In this document: piece by piece, positions 25,807 to 34,393 of the stretch
How the letters are laid out: the number at the start of each line of letters is the position of its first letter
Position numbering within the stretch: the first letter of the stretch is position 1
NCBI RefSeq assembly: GCF_003337355.1
Contig: NZ_QPJW01000003.1
Span: 124,001-188,000 of the forward strand
DNA from: Fontibacillus phaseoli
Lineage (GTDB): Bacteria; Bacillota; Bacilli; Paenibacillales; Paenibacillaceae
Direction of reading: 5' to 3'
DNA: 64,000 nt
Translations under genes and position numbers: made by a program
Notes under the pieces: model-generated
Seen by the model: the letters and a program-made list of their open reading frames with translations, nothing else
What the model was told of the DNA's origin: nothing
Database searches by the model: none

Positions 25807-28181
25807 TTTCCGGCCTCTCCTTTCAGGGCGATTTCCGGGAGGTCGAAGGAAGTCCACTCTCCGGCCGTAATTTTGATTTTCAGGTACCCATTTTTTAAAT
25901 AGGATTTTGCGGTTGTGGTGAATTCAGCCTGGTATTTGTTCAAACCGTCCAGCTTTTCCCATGCTTGACTATCCCAATTCCAAATCATCGCATTCGTCTG
26001 ATCTCCCGAATATGTCCAACGCAGCTCCAAATTCGAATAATGAATATCCTTGTTTTTCGGCAATTCGTACTCCAATGTAATGTCGCCGGGCGACATATTC
26101 ACCCTGCCGGGCCCCTCGCTTGCCCATTCTTTGGATGTCGTTTCAGTAACCTTAGCAGCGATTAGTCCAAATGGGATCGACATTTTGCCGTTATGGGTGA
26201 AGCTTGGCGTAAAAGACTGCATAATCATATTCAGCTGCTCAGAGGCCGCTACTTTGCCGTTGACTTTATATTCACCCAGTTCTTCCTTGTTCCAGGCGAG
26301 AAATACGGGATTGCCGGAGACTAACCCGGTACCTACATATTGATTGATCATTCCACGTTGACGTTCGAGCAAATAATCGTCGTTTCTGCCTGAGGTCGAG
26401 GTATGGGGAAACAAAGCTGAACCGTAATCTTGATATACTACGGATGCAATGGAAGGGGGAACCGGAACCGATTTCCCTTTCGGAATCTCTCCCAATTTAT
26501 ACACTTTCCCTCCGGCCAGCAAGGCTCCATCGCTCAAATCACCGTTGGTTCCGTTCGTAACCGTACCCTGCAGATTGCCCTTGTCATCATAGGAAACCTC
26601 AATCTTCATCGCTCCGGATTGGAGCGGTTCCGATTTACTCATCCATAGCTTGGCAATCGAACGGTGCGTCATATCTCTCAATTTCACATCCGTCGCCTCC
26701 GGATTTACCCGAATCAACTGCCGGTTGGCTCCTCCCGATTGCCCGCCTCCCAATAGCCCGTCCTCTCGTGTAACGGAAACGTAAGTACCGGCCGCGAAGG
26801 TCAAATTGTAAGTGCCGCCGCGCGGTACGAACAAGGCGGTGGCTGCAGACCGCGTAGCCTGTCCCTTGCCGTCGAGTTCCACAATGCTGAGCGTATGCGT
26901 TCGTACGCTTGATTTACCGGAGGTGCCGGCAACGTAAATACCGACGCTGGCAATGACCGCAATCAGCGGAATAAGCCCCCAGGACCATTCCCGCTTATCG
27001 AATCTCTTAAGCACGTAATACAACACAGGAGCTACGATAACGGCATATCCCAGCAACAGCCAAAGCAGCAGGGAGAATGGAGGCAGCGTTAAAGACGGGA
27101 ACAGATCCAGTAAGTAGCTTACGCCTGACATCATGTTCGTCCCGGAGACCCAGCCTCCCATTGTGCCGGAATTCGCCGACAATTCTTCTTTTAGTACCGT
27201 ATTCCATACTGCTGCATGTCCGCCCCAGCTATGTAGGGGCTCCATCGCCATATCATAGGCGGCGTATATAACCTTGCCCTTACCTGAAGTCCAGGAAGCA
27301 AACAAGGGCAGCGATTCGGACGAGATATCCGCCCGGGCCCCCTCTTTCACTACCGCGGAAGATACGGGAAAGGGTTCGCTTAAAGACAGCGGCTTGCCTC
27401 CGATTTGCACCATCTCGGGGAAGGAGCGGACATCCGCGCTTCCTTTGAATTCAACAGGAGACAAGTCCTCCAATCCTTGAGCCGTTTTGGCGTAGCCTTG
27501 GCCCCCGCCAAGCACTAGCGTCCCTCCCAGGTTCACCCATGAACGAACGGCTTCCATTTGCTTGGCGTTGAGGGTGTCTGTCGGGTAATTGTTCAACACG
27601 AGCACATCCAAGCTGGAAAGCAATACCCCGTCTTCGGGGATTTGCTCGCCCTTCAAAGGGATGATGCCTGCATTATTCCCGGTACCGTTCAAAGCCGCCA
27701 AAAAATTCATGCTGTCGGGATCGCCTGCCAACGTGCCGATCAGCGTATTTCGATTGACGGAGCTAAGCAAATAGGGCTTGCCGGTGGCAAAAGGAATATA
27801 TTTGCCCGACTCAGCCGAGCCTTCGTAAAAACGAATTTCATTGTTCTTATTGTCAAAGCTGCTGCCCAAGATGCCGAACGTGACAGCCTTGGTCGTTCCT
27901 GCCGGCAAATCGACCTTTTTTATATGGGATACGCTCGTCCCGTTATAGGGATCTTCGACCTGAACCACAAGCTCCCCGGACACGTCCGTGTTACTGTTCA
28001 GCGTAATGGTCAACGGGCTCCATTCATTCATTTTCACATTGCCCTCAAAGCCGACCTCGGTTTGAATGCCGATCGCCGGTCCCGCCGCGAAAGCCGGCTG
28101 CGGAACAAAAGCTCCGAGCCCAGTCATGACCGCAAGCACGAACAGGACAATGGCCGAGCATCGTTTTATTGAAAAAAGCAC
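25803..28181 (-). CDS. Large exported membrane protein, first gene of the MoxR/vWA operon
   Basis: A 792-residue protein. An N-terminal signal peptide or anchor (about 5-32, ending in QPAFAAGPA) leads to a beta-rich extracellular part with a glutamine-amidotransferase-like segment (about 165-250). Two membrane helices follow near 370-400 and 410-430 (LLLWLLLGYAVIVAPVLYYV), and a second extracellular beta-rich part fills the C-terminus. I chose the GTG at 28181 because GAGAGGGGA stands 7 bases before it; the ATG at 28223 lacks a site. The same architecture recurs in the last two genes of the operon, so these large proteins may be paralogous partners at the cell surface. Confidence 0.85.
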   Translation of the reverse strand: MLFSIKRCSAIVLFVLAVMTGLGAFVPQPAFAAGPAIGIQTEVGFEGNVKMNEWSPLTITLNSNTDVSGELVVQVEDPYNGTSVSHIKKVDLPAGTTKAVTFGILGSSFDNKNNEIRFYEGSAESGKYIPFATGKPYLLSSVNRNTLIGTLAGDPDSMNFLAALNGTGNNAGIIPLKGEQIPEDGVLLSSLDVLVLNNYPTDTLNAKQMEAVRSWVNLGGTLVLGGGQGYAKTAQGLEDLSPVEFKGSADVRSFPEMVQIGGKPLSLSEPFPVSSAVVKEGARADISSESLPLFASWTSGKGKVIYAAYDMAMEPLHSWGGHAAVWNTVLKEELSANSGTMGGWVSGTNMMSGVSYLLDLFPSLTLPPFSLLLWLLLGYAVIVAPVLYYVLKRFDKREWSWGLIPLIAVIASVGIYVAGTSGKSSVRTHTLSIVELDGKGQATRSAATALFVPRGGTYNLTFAAGTYVSVTREDGLLGGGQSGGANRQLIRVNPEATDVKLRDMTHRSIAKLWMSKSEPLQSGAMKIEVSYDDKGNLQGTVTNGTNGDLSDGALLAGGKVYKLGEIPKGKSVPVPPSIASVVYQDYGSALFPHTSTSGRNDDYLLERQRGMINQYVGTGLVSGNPVFLAWNKEELGEYKVNGKVAASEQLNMIMQSFTPSFTHNGKMSIPFGLIAAKVTETTSKEWASEGPGRVNMSPGDITLEYELPKNKDIHYSNLELRWTYSGDQTNAMIWNWDSQAWEKLDGLNKYQAEFTTTAKSYLKNGYLKIKITAGEWTSFDLPEIALKGEAGK

Positions 28182-28265
28182 AGGACGTTCCCCTCTCTCC
28201 GATATGTATTTGCCTAAATCCATTCATAACATTAACGGTAACCGGGATAGAAAAGTTGCCCGAAA

Positions 28266-28306
28266 ACAAAAACCGCGCGGCATATGAACTACTGTCTGCC
28301 GCGCGA
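28266..28306 (-). terminator. Terminator of the nfo-purU unit
   Basis: CGCGCGGCA and TGCCGCGCG arms with a 14-base loop; on the minus strand the hairpin is followed by GGTTTTTGTTTT. It separates purU from the long operon downstream. Confidence 0.85.
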
Positions 28307-28329
28307 TTAAAAGGTCTGGATGTGCATTT

Positions 28330-29229
28330 TCAGTTGAATACGACGGTTTTATTCTGATGCACGAGGATCCGGTCCTCGATGTGCCATTTAACGGCTCTTG
28401 CCAGAACCACCCGCTCGATCGTCCTGCCGATCCGCTTCAGCTCGCTGACGTTGTCGCGGTGGCTTACCCGCTGAACGTCCTGCTCAATGATCGGTCCGCC
28501 ATCGAGTTCCTCCGTAACGTAATGGGCGGTTGCGCCGATGATTTTCACGCCCCGGTCGTAGGCCTGGGCATACGGTTTACCGCCAACAAAAGCTGGCAGG
28601 AAGGAATGATGAATGTTGATGATCCGGTTCCGGTAAGGCTGAATCAGCGCCGGGGACACAATCTGCATGTATCTTGCCAGCACGATCAAATCGACCTTCC
28701 CATTGACGATGTCAAGCTGCTTCTGCTCGGCTTCCGCCTTCGTCTCCGGCGTAACCGGGATATGATAGTACGGAATGCCGAAGGATTCCACATACTCCTT
28801 CATATCGGAATGGTTGCTGACGACCATGGAAATTTCAGCGTCCAGGTCACCGGCCTGCCATTGCCACAAAAGCTCCACCAGACAGTGGTCTTCTTTGGAT
28901 ACGAAGATGGCCAGTTTCTTTTTCTTACTGAGCTGATACAAATTCCACTGCATTTCGAACTTGTCCGCGATCGACTTAAAGTCGTTCTTCAGACCGGCCA
29001 CCCGGTCTTCGAGCTGCTCCAGATCAAATTCCACGCGCATGAAGAACATGCCGCCCTCCGGATCCATCGTATACTGATCCGATTGGACGATATTCGCGCC
29101 GTGCTGGTGCAGAAAATGCGAAACCGCGGCCACGATCCCCGGGCCGTCCGGACAGGAAATCAACATCCGGGCCCGGTTGTTTTCATAAGGTTTGACAGGT
29201 CGTGCACCTGTCTTGACATGTGTTTCCAT
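28330..29229 (-). CDS. purU: Formyltetrahydrofolate deformylase
   Basis: A 299-residue enzyme that hydrolyses 10-formyltetrahydrofolate to formate and tetrahydrofolate, balancing one-carbon pools. An N-terminal ACT-type regulatory domain (about 20-100, beginning RMLISCPDGPGIVAAVSHFL) precedes a formyltransferase-fold catalytic domain. The triad is visible: Asn and His in INIHHSFLPAFVGG and Asp in ELDGGPIIEQ. TTAGGAG stands before the ATG at 29229. It follows nfo by 35 bases, so the two are likely cotranscribed. Confidence 0.96.
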   Translation of the reverse strand: METHVKTGARPVKPYENNRARMLISCPDGPGIVAAVSHFLHQHGANIVQSDQYTMDPEGGMFFMRVEFDLEQLEDRVAGLKNDFKSIADKFEMQWNLYQLSKKKKLAIFVSKEDHCLVELLWQWQAGDLDAEISMVVSNHSDMKEYVESFGIPYYHIPVTPETKAEAEQKQLDIVNGKVDLIVLARYMQIVSPALIQPYRNRIINIHHSFLPAFVGGKPYAQAYDRGVKIIGATAHYVTEELDGGPIIEQDVQRVSHRDNVSELKRIGRTIERVVLARAVKWHIEDRILVHQNKTVVFN

Positions 29230-29264
29230 CGTTCTCCTAATCCCCCTGTGTATCTTTGTATAAA

Positions 29265-30377
29265 TTAATGCCCCGTGGACAGCCAGGCCAGCAGGCGCTG
29301 ATTGACCTGTTCCTCGGAATAATCCGGGAACAAATTGGCTGCGGTTACGAGGTCGTACAATCGTTCCATCGGCTCGCGCGGATCCGCCTTTTTCGCCTTG
29401 GCGTCATTCTTGAGCAGGTTCCACGTATCCAGCACAAAAGCCCGCGGATGGATATCTTGTCCGGCAAAAAAGGCCCCGAGTTGCTCCACCTCAGTCAGCA
29501 CGCTTTCTCCAAACCGCGCGGCAAGTTCGCCCCGGAGCAAGGCGATTTCCATTTCGTACATCGGGCGCTGGGTTTTGGCGTCTTTACCTACCCAAGGCGT
29601 CTCCAGAATGAACGGCCGCCCTTGCAGCGCCTCATGGTGAACGACCCTGTTGATCGCTTCAAAGCCAATCCATCCGGTACCGATTGGAGTATGGCGGTCT
29701 TTATGGGCTCCGATCGGGTTTTTGCTGTCATTGATATGAACGACCGCAAGCCGGTTTAATCCGATCAGATCGTCAAACTGACGGAGCACGCCGTCGAGAT
29801 CGTTCACGATATCGTAGCCGGCATCGTGAATATGGCAGGTGTCCATGCAAATCGTCAAGCGCTCATTGTGCTGCACTTTATCGATGATCGCCGCGATCTC
29901 CTCGAAGCTGCGCCCGACTTCTGTCCCTTTTCCGGCCATCGTTTCAAGGGCGATGTTAACGTCCGTTTCATTCGTACCGTTCAGCACTTCGTTCAGACCT
30001 TCCGCAATCCGCGCAACACCGTATTCCGCATCCTTATCGGTAAAAGCCCCCGGATGCAGCACGATATTGCGTACGCCGATCGCATGGGTTCGCCGGATCT
30101 CCTCCTGCAAAAAATCAACCGCAAGCTGGTACGTATTCGATTTGTAGGATCCGAGGTTAATGATGTAAGGGGCATGGACGACGATTTCTTCGATTCCCGC
30201 CGTGGCCATCGCCGCTTTCCCCTCTTCGATGTTCATCGATTCAATCGGTTTACGCCGCGTATTCTGCGGTGCACCGGTATATATCATAAACGAGCTGGAG
30301 CCGTAAGAAGCGGCTTCCGAAGTTGCGCTTATCAGCCCTTTGTCCGAGAACGAGACATGGGAGCCTATTTTAAGCAT
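29265..30377 (-). CDS. nfo: Endonuclease IV (AP endonuclease) with a C-terminal extension
   Basis: A 370-residue base-excision-repair enzyme that cuts DNA at abasic sites. Zinc ligands of the TIM barrel are all visible: [40 protein letters not shown] with HKDRH, and FILETPW. The catalytic core ends near 285. Another 80 or so residues follow ([19 protein letters not shown] onward), so it is clearly longer than B. subtilis Nfo (about 297); the tail is helical and of unknown role. The gene starts the nfo-purU unit. Confidence 0.95.
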   Translation of the reverse strand: MLKIGSHVSFSDKGLISATSEAASYGSSSFMIYTGAPQNTRRKPIESMNIEEGKAAMATAGIEEIVVHAPYIINLGSYKSNTYQLAVDFLQEEIRRTHAIGVRNIVLHPGAFTDKDAEYGVARIAEGLNEVLNGTNETDVNIALETMAGKGTEVGRSFEEIAAIIDKVQHNERLTICMDTCHIHDAGYDIVNDLDGVLRQFDDLIGLNRLAVVHINDSKNPIGAHKDRHTPIGTGWIGFEAINRVVHHEALQGRPFILETPWVGKDAKTQRPMYEMEIALLRGELAARFGESVLTEVEQLGAFFAGQDIHPRAFVLDTWNLLKNDAKAKKADPREPMERLYDLVTAANLFPDYSEEQVNQRLLAWLSTGH

Positions 30378-30598
30378 TTTCTTTTCCCCCTTTTGGACAG
30401 TAAATCGCTAAACAACCCTATTTTATCTTGAATGCCAAAATAAAGCTAGCCGCGCCTTAGAGATTGGAGCATTCATAGCTTTCTCGAAAATAGAATGCAA
30501 GATTCAACGGAAGGCTCGAAATCAAACCGGAAATAAGGTATAATTTTTATCAATTAACAATGTCACATATTCCAATAAAGTTTTGAGGTGTGCGCTCC

Positions 30599-31069
30599 AT
30601 GCTGAACAATGCTTTGCTGCTCCCGCTGTCTTCCGGAGGGCCCAGTAACTTGTTTTTAAACAGTATCGTTTTCTGGGGATTTCTGCTGCTCGGCATGATG
30701 GTCATCGGCGGGTTCTTTATGTTCCGGAAATTTTTAAAAGTGCTGCCCAAGGCGGACGGCAAGTCCAAACTGGACTGGCAAAATCACTGGGTCGAAGCCA
30801 GCCGGCATTTATGGAGTGATGATGCCAAAGCTTTTTTGAATATGCTGGTGCAGCCGGTGCCCGGACCGTTTCGCGATATCGCCAAACACTCGATTGCCGC
30901 CGAAATCGGCAAAATCGCCCTGGAAGAGAAGGCTTCCGAGGTGACCCGGGATCATTGTATCAAAGGGTATATATCGGCAACCCCTAAAAGGGACAACAAG
31001 TTCCTGATCCATTTTCTTGAGAAGAACCAGATCGATTATCAGCCTTACCGGCACTTAATGAATAAATAG
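30599..31069 (+). CDS. DUF2621 membrane protein
   Basis: A 156-residue protein with one N-terminal membrane helix (about 20-42) and a small helical C-terminal domain that resembles the PCP-reductase-like fold (WSDDAKAFLNMLVQPVPGPF then IAKHSIAAEIGKIALEEKA). B. subtilis YneK is a relative. Function unknown. GAGGTG at 30585-30590 lies 8 bases before the ATG at 30599, which I prefer over the overlapping GTG at 30590. A terminator follows at once. Confidence 0.8.
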   Translation: MLNNALLLPLSSGGPSNLFLNSIVFWGFLLLGMMVIGGFFMFRKFLKVLPKADGKSKLDWQNHWVEASRHLWSDDAKAFLNMLVQPVPGPFRDIAKHSIAAEIGKIALEEKASEVTRDHCIKGYISATPKRDNKFLIHFLEKNQIDYQPYRHLMNK

Positions 31070-31077
31070 CGCGGTAA

Positions 31078-31124
31078 AAAACGACATCCGGCCTGAAAAT
31101 CCAAGGTTTCGGATGTTTTTCTTT
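31078..31124 (+). terminator. Intrinsic terminator
   Basis: ACATCCG / CGGATGT stem with a 19-base loop and TTTTTCTTTC tail, directly after the DUF2621 gene. Confidence 0.75.
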
Positions 31125-31180
31125 CTATAGGGAAATAGGGAGATACGGTACCAATTTATTGAACAAGGGAGGCATGCTGC

Positions 31181-32107
31181 ATGAAATATGTCATCTTTGG
31201 GGGAACCGGGTTTATCGGGCGGGCCTTGACAAGCTATTGGATGAATGAAGGCCATGAAGTGATGATCGTCTCCAGAAACAAAGACAAATCCACTGCGGGA
31301 TCAGCCGGAAGTGTTCAGACGGCTCCAGCCTATTGGACTTGGGACGAGCTTGGAGAAGATCCCGCTCCGCTTGCGGGCGGAAATGTATTCGTGAATCTTG
31401 CCGGGGCGACTTTGAATCAGCGCTGGACCAGCAGGGCCAAGCAAAGCATTCTGGAATCCCGGCTAAAGGCAACCCGCGAGGTAGCGCGTCTGAGCAAGGC
31501 GATCACGCCCGGACCTGAGGTCATCTTGCAAGCATCCGCCGTCGGAATATACGGGACTTCCGTTACGGACGAATTTACTGAAAATTATCGCCTCGACCAG
31601 GTGCACAGCGACTTTCTCACCAGAGTAACGGAGCAATGGGAAGCCGCCGCAGATGAAGGGTTCGAGGGTCGTCGACTCGTTAAACTTCGGACCGGAGTCG
31701 TTCTCGGAAACGGCGGAGGTGCCTTCCCGCTGATGCGCCTCCCGTTTCTTCTCGGCGTCGGCGGGAAGATCGGCAGTGGGCGACAGTGGGTGCCCTGGAT
31801 CCATCTTTACGACCTGATCCGGTTAATAGACTTTTGCGTTCAGCATTCCGGCATTTCGGGTCCGGTGAATGCGGTCAGTCCCTATCCTGTTTCCAATCAA
31901 CAATTCGGCTCCTGTATAGCCCGTGTCTACCGTCGTCCGGACTGGATCCCTTTGCCGGGGCCAATTTTAAAGCTTCTGCTCGGTGAAATGTCTTCACTGC
32001 TGCTGGAAGGGCAAAAGGTAGTACCCGAAGCTGCGCTCAGGGCCGGCTTCACTTTCGCTTACCCGGGACTGGAGGAAACTTTAACGGAATTGAAATCAAG
32101 GAAGTAA
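31181..32107 (+). CDS. TIGR01777-family epimerase (extended SDR with DUF1731)
   Basis: A 308-residue protein of the YfcH/YfhF type. The N-terminal Rossmann motif FGGTGFIGRALTSYW binds NAD(P), VFVNLAGATLNQRWT and ASAVGIYG are family hallmarks, and the C-terminal DUF1731 domain (about 255-300) is complete. The substrate is unknown. AAGGGAGG precedes the ATG. A strong bidirectional hairpin separates it from the convergent permease genes. Confidence 0.93.
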   Translation: MKYVIFGGTGFIGRALTSYWMNEGHEVMIVSRNKDKSTAGSAGSVQTAPAYWTWDELGEDPAPLAGGNVFVNLAGATLNQRWTSRAKQSILESRLKATREVARLSKAITPGPEVILQASAVGIYGTSVTDEFTENYRLDQVHSDFLTRVTEQWEAAADEGFEGRRLVKLRTGVVLGNGGGAFPLMRLPFLLGVGGKIGSGRQWVPWIHLYDLIRLIDFCVQHSGISGPVNAVSPYPVSNQQFGSCIARVYRRPDWIPLPGPILKLLLGEMSSLLLEGQKVVPEAALRAGFTFAYPGLEETLTELKSRK

Positions 32108-32112
32108 TCCCT

Positions 32113-32175
32113 AAAATCAAACAGCATCGGTCAGAATAGGGCTCCCCCCTCTGATTCGATGCTGTTTGATTTATT
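32113..32175. terminator. Bidirectional terminator between convergent genes
   Basis: AAATCAAACAGCATCG...CGATGCTGTTTGATTT is a near-perfect stem of about 16-22 bp flanked by A/T-runs, serving both the epimerase and the permease operon. Confidence 0.9.
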
Positions 32176-32179
32176 GATG

Positions 32180-33214
32180 TTAGATTTTCGACTTTGTAAG
32201 CAAATACAGGAAGTAAGGAGCCCCGATAATCGCTACAACAATGCCGGTAGGGATTTCGGCCGGCTGTAGGACCCATCTGCCCAGCGTATCGCCGACGATC
32301 ACCAGAAGACCTCCGGCAAGCGCGGAAGCCGGAATCAGGTATTCGTGCTTCGGCCCTACCAAACGTCTCGCCAAATGCGGCGCGATCAGGCCGACAAACG
32401 AAATACCTCCCCCGATCGCGACCGATGCCCCGGTCAACCCGACTGCTGCGGCCAGCAATCCAAGCCGGGAACGCTCGATTTGCGTGCCGAGTCCCGTTGC
32501 CGTCTGGTCACCCAGACTAAGCACATTCAGAGCCCGTGACCGTATGAAAACATACGGCAGCAGAATAACGATCCATGGCAACAAGGCCCATACATACTTC
32601 CATGAAGCTCCCCAGATGCTTCCTACCAGCCATACCTGGAGCAGTTGGAAGTCTTCCGGACGCAAACGAAGCTGCAAAATGATCATGGCGGCATTGATCC
32701 CCGCCGCCAGCGCGATACCAACCAGTACCATGCGGATCGGCTGCAATCCGTAATGTTTCTTGTAAGAAAGCACATAAATCAAAGTCGCGGCAATACTCGA
32801 ACCCAGGAGTGCGAGGAAAGGCATTAAAAATACGGGTGCCGCGGCGGTCGTCGGATAAAACGAGATAAACAGAGTGACGGCCAGCCCGGCGCCCGCGTTG
32901 ATGCCCAGCACCCCGGGATCTGCCAGCGGGTTACGGGATATCCCTTGGAAAATACAACCGGACACGGCCATGCCCATCCCGATTAATACGGAAATAATAA
33001 TCCTTGGCAGCCGGAATTGATATAAGATAAGTTCCTGTTTGTCCGTCCCCATTCCAAAGAAAGTCCGGAACACATCGCCTGGAGATAACCTGATGTAACC
33101 CGTATTCATGCTGATAATGAAAACGATGACAATCAAAACGGCAAACAGAAGAATAACGGTATAGGCCTTGGCCGCTTTCTTCCGCAAATGGGCTGAGTAA
33201 TCAGGTGCGCTCAT
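32180..33214 (-). CDS. Iron-siderophore ABC transporter permease (FecCD family)
   Basis: A 344-residue inner-membrane permease with about ten hydrophobic helices. Family marks are GCIFQGISRNPLADPGVLG (about 80-98) and FVGLIAPHLARRLVGPKHEY (about 270-290). ATG at 33214 follows AAAGGGGGA and overlaps the previous gene by 4 bases; the frame to 33256 is an extension. It forms a dimeric channel with the other permease. No binding protein or ATPase is encoded alongside, so it must share these with other loci. Confidence 0.94.
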   Translation of the reverse strand: MSAPDYSAHLRKKAAKAYTVILLFAVLIVIVFIISMNTGYIRLSPGDVFRTFFGMGTDKQELILYQFRLPRIIISVLIGMGMAVSGCIFQGISRNPLADPGVLGINAGAGLAVTLFISFYPTTAAAPVFLMPFLALLGSSIAATLIYVLSYKKHYGLQPIRMVLVGIALAAGINAAMIILQLRLRPEDFQLLQVWLVGSIWGASWKYVWALLPWIVILLPYVFIRSRALNVLSLGDQTATGLGTQIERSRLGLLAAAVGLTGASVAIGGGISFVGLIAPHLARRLVGPKHEYLIPASALAGGLLVIVGDTLGRWVLQPAEIPTGIVVAIIGAPYFLYLLTKSKI

Positions 33215-34248
33215 TCCAATCCCCCTTTCTGCTTTAACGCCAGATAGAGGAAGCAAGGAACCCCGATCACAGCAATCAACGCACCGATCGGAACTTCATG
33301 GGGCGGATTGATCATCCGTGCCGAAATGTCGGCAAACACCATAAGCAAACTGCCTAGTACCGCCGATGACGGAATTACCCAGCGGTAATCTACTCCAACC
33401 AGGAACCTTGCCACATGAGGTATCATCAGGCCAACAAATCCGATCGCGCCGACAAGCGACACCGCGCTACCGGCAAGGATCAGAACAAAAATCATGCTGA
33501 CCGCTTTAATCACGCCCGTTCTTTGGCCCAAGCCCTTGGCAACCTCATCGCCAAGACTTAGCAGGGTTATCGATCTGGAAAGAGCCAGAGCGCCCAGCAG
33601 GCCGACAGCTATCCAAGGGGAGACAAATTTGAGTTGCGTCCAGGTCGTCCCGGATACGGCACCCGCATACCAGAAGGCAAGATCCTGGCCTACCTTGAAA
33701 TAGATCGCGATTCCTTCACTGATGGCCACCAGCAGCAAGCTGACCGCTGCTCCGGCCAGAGTCAGCCGGACAGGAGTCATGCCGCCTTTGGATAAAAAAC
33801 CGATTCCAAAAACGAGACCGGCACCAACCCCGGCGCCAGCAAACGAATAAAACATCATCATCAGAAATGAAGTTCCGGGGAAAAGAGCAAAACAAATAGC
33901 CAGAGCAAGACCGGCACCGGAATTCAAGCCCAGAAGACCGGAATCCGCCATGGGATTCCGCGTCATTCCTTGCATGATGGCCCCGGCAACCGCCAGCGCG
34001 GCGCCGATTAATGCCGCGGCAATCGCGCGCGGGAGCCGCAAATCCAGGATAATCTGATGCTGCGTCAAGTCGCTGTTAAAATGGAACAACGCATTCCATA
34101 CCGTTCCCATTTTGATGTTGGCCGCTCCTACGGAGATGGACAGCCCGATCGCGAACACAAGTAAAGCGACACCGCCGAATAAAATCAGGGTTGCCGCGAC
34201 CGGCCGGGACCGATATTGGGGCTTCGAAGACTGAGTGGAGACTGTCAT
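33211..34248 (-). CDS. Iron-siderophore ABC transporter permease (FecCD family)
   Basis: A 345-residue FecCD permease, with GAIMQGMTRNPMADSGLLGL (about 90) and GFVGLMIPHVARFLVG (about 275). It is the first gene of a two-gene unit and is coupled to the second permease by ATGA. A Fur box lies about 80-90 bases upstream. Together they import an Fe(III)-siderophore; which one cannot be told from the permeases. Confidence 0.94.
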   Translation of the reverse strand: MTVSTQSSKPQYRSRPVAATLILFGGVALLVFAIGLSISVGAANIKMGTVWNALFHFNSDLTQHQIILDLRLPRAIAAALIGAALAVAGAIMQGMTRNPMADSGLLGLNSGAGLALAICFALFPGTSFLMMMFYSFAGAGVGAGLVFGIGFLSKGGMTPVRLTLAGAAVSLLLVAISEGIAIYFKVGQDLAFWYAGAVSGTTWTQLKFVSPWIAVGLLGALALSRSITLLSLGDEVAKGLGQRTGVIKAVSMIFVLILAGSAVSLVGAIGFVGLMIPHVARFLVGVDYRWVIPSSAVLGSLLMVFADISARMINPPHEVPIGALIAVIGVPCFLYLALKQKGGLE

Positions 34249-34323
34249 GAGTTTAAAACCATCCTTTTGACATGTTACGATGATAAATTATGTAAACCGG
34301 AGCATGAAAGTAAATCTATCTCC

Positions 34324-34343
34324 ATTGAGAATGATTCTCGCTT
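34324..34343 (-). promoter_or_regulatory. Fur box upstream of the FecCD pair
   Basis: A perfect GAGAAT-G-ATTCTC palindrome (34327-34339) within a 19-base Fur-like site. It should give repression by Fe-Fur in iron-replete cells. Confidence 0.85.
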
Positions 34344-34393
34344 ATTATACTCTCTTTCGTCAGGATAATCTACGTTGTCATCCAAAATCATAG

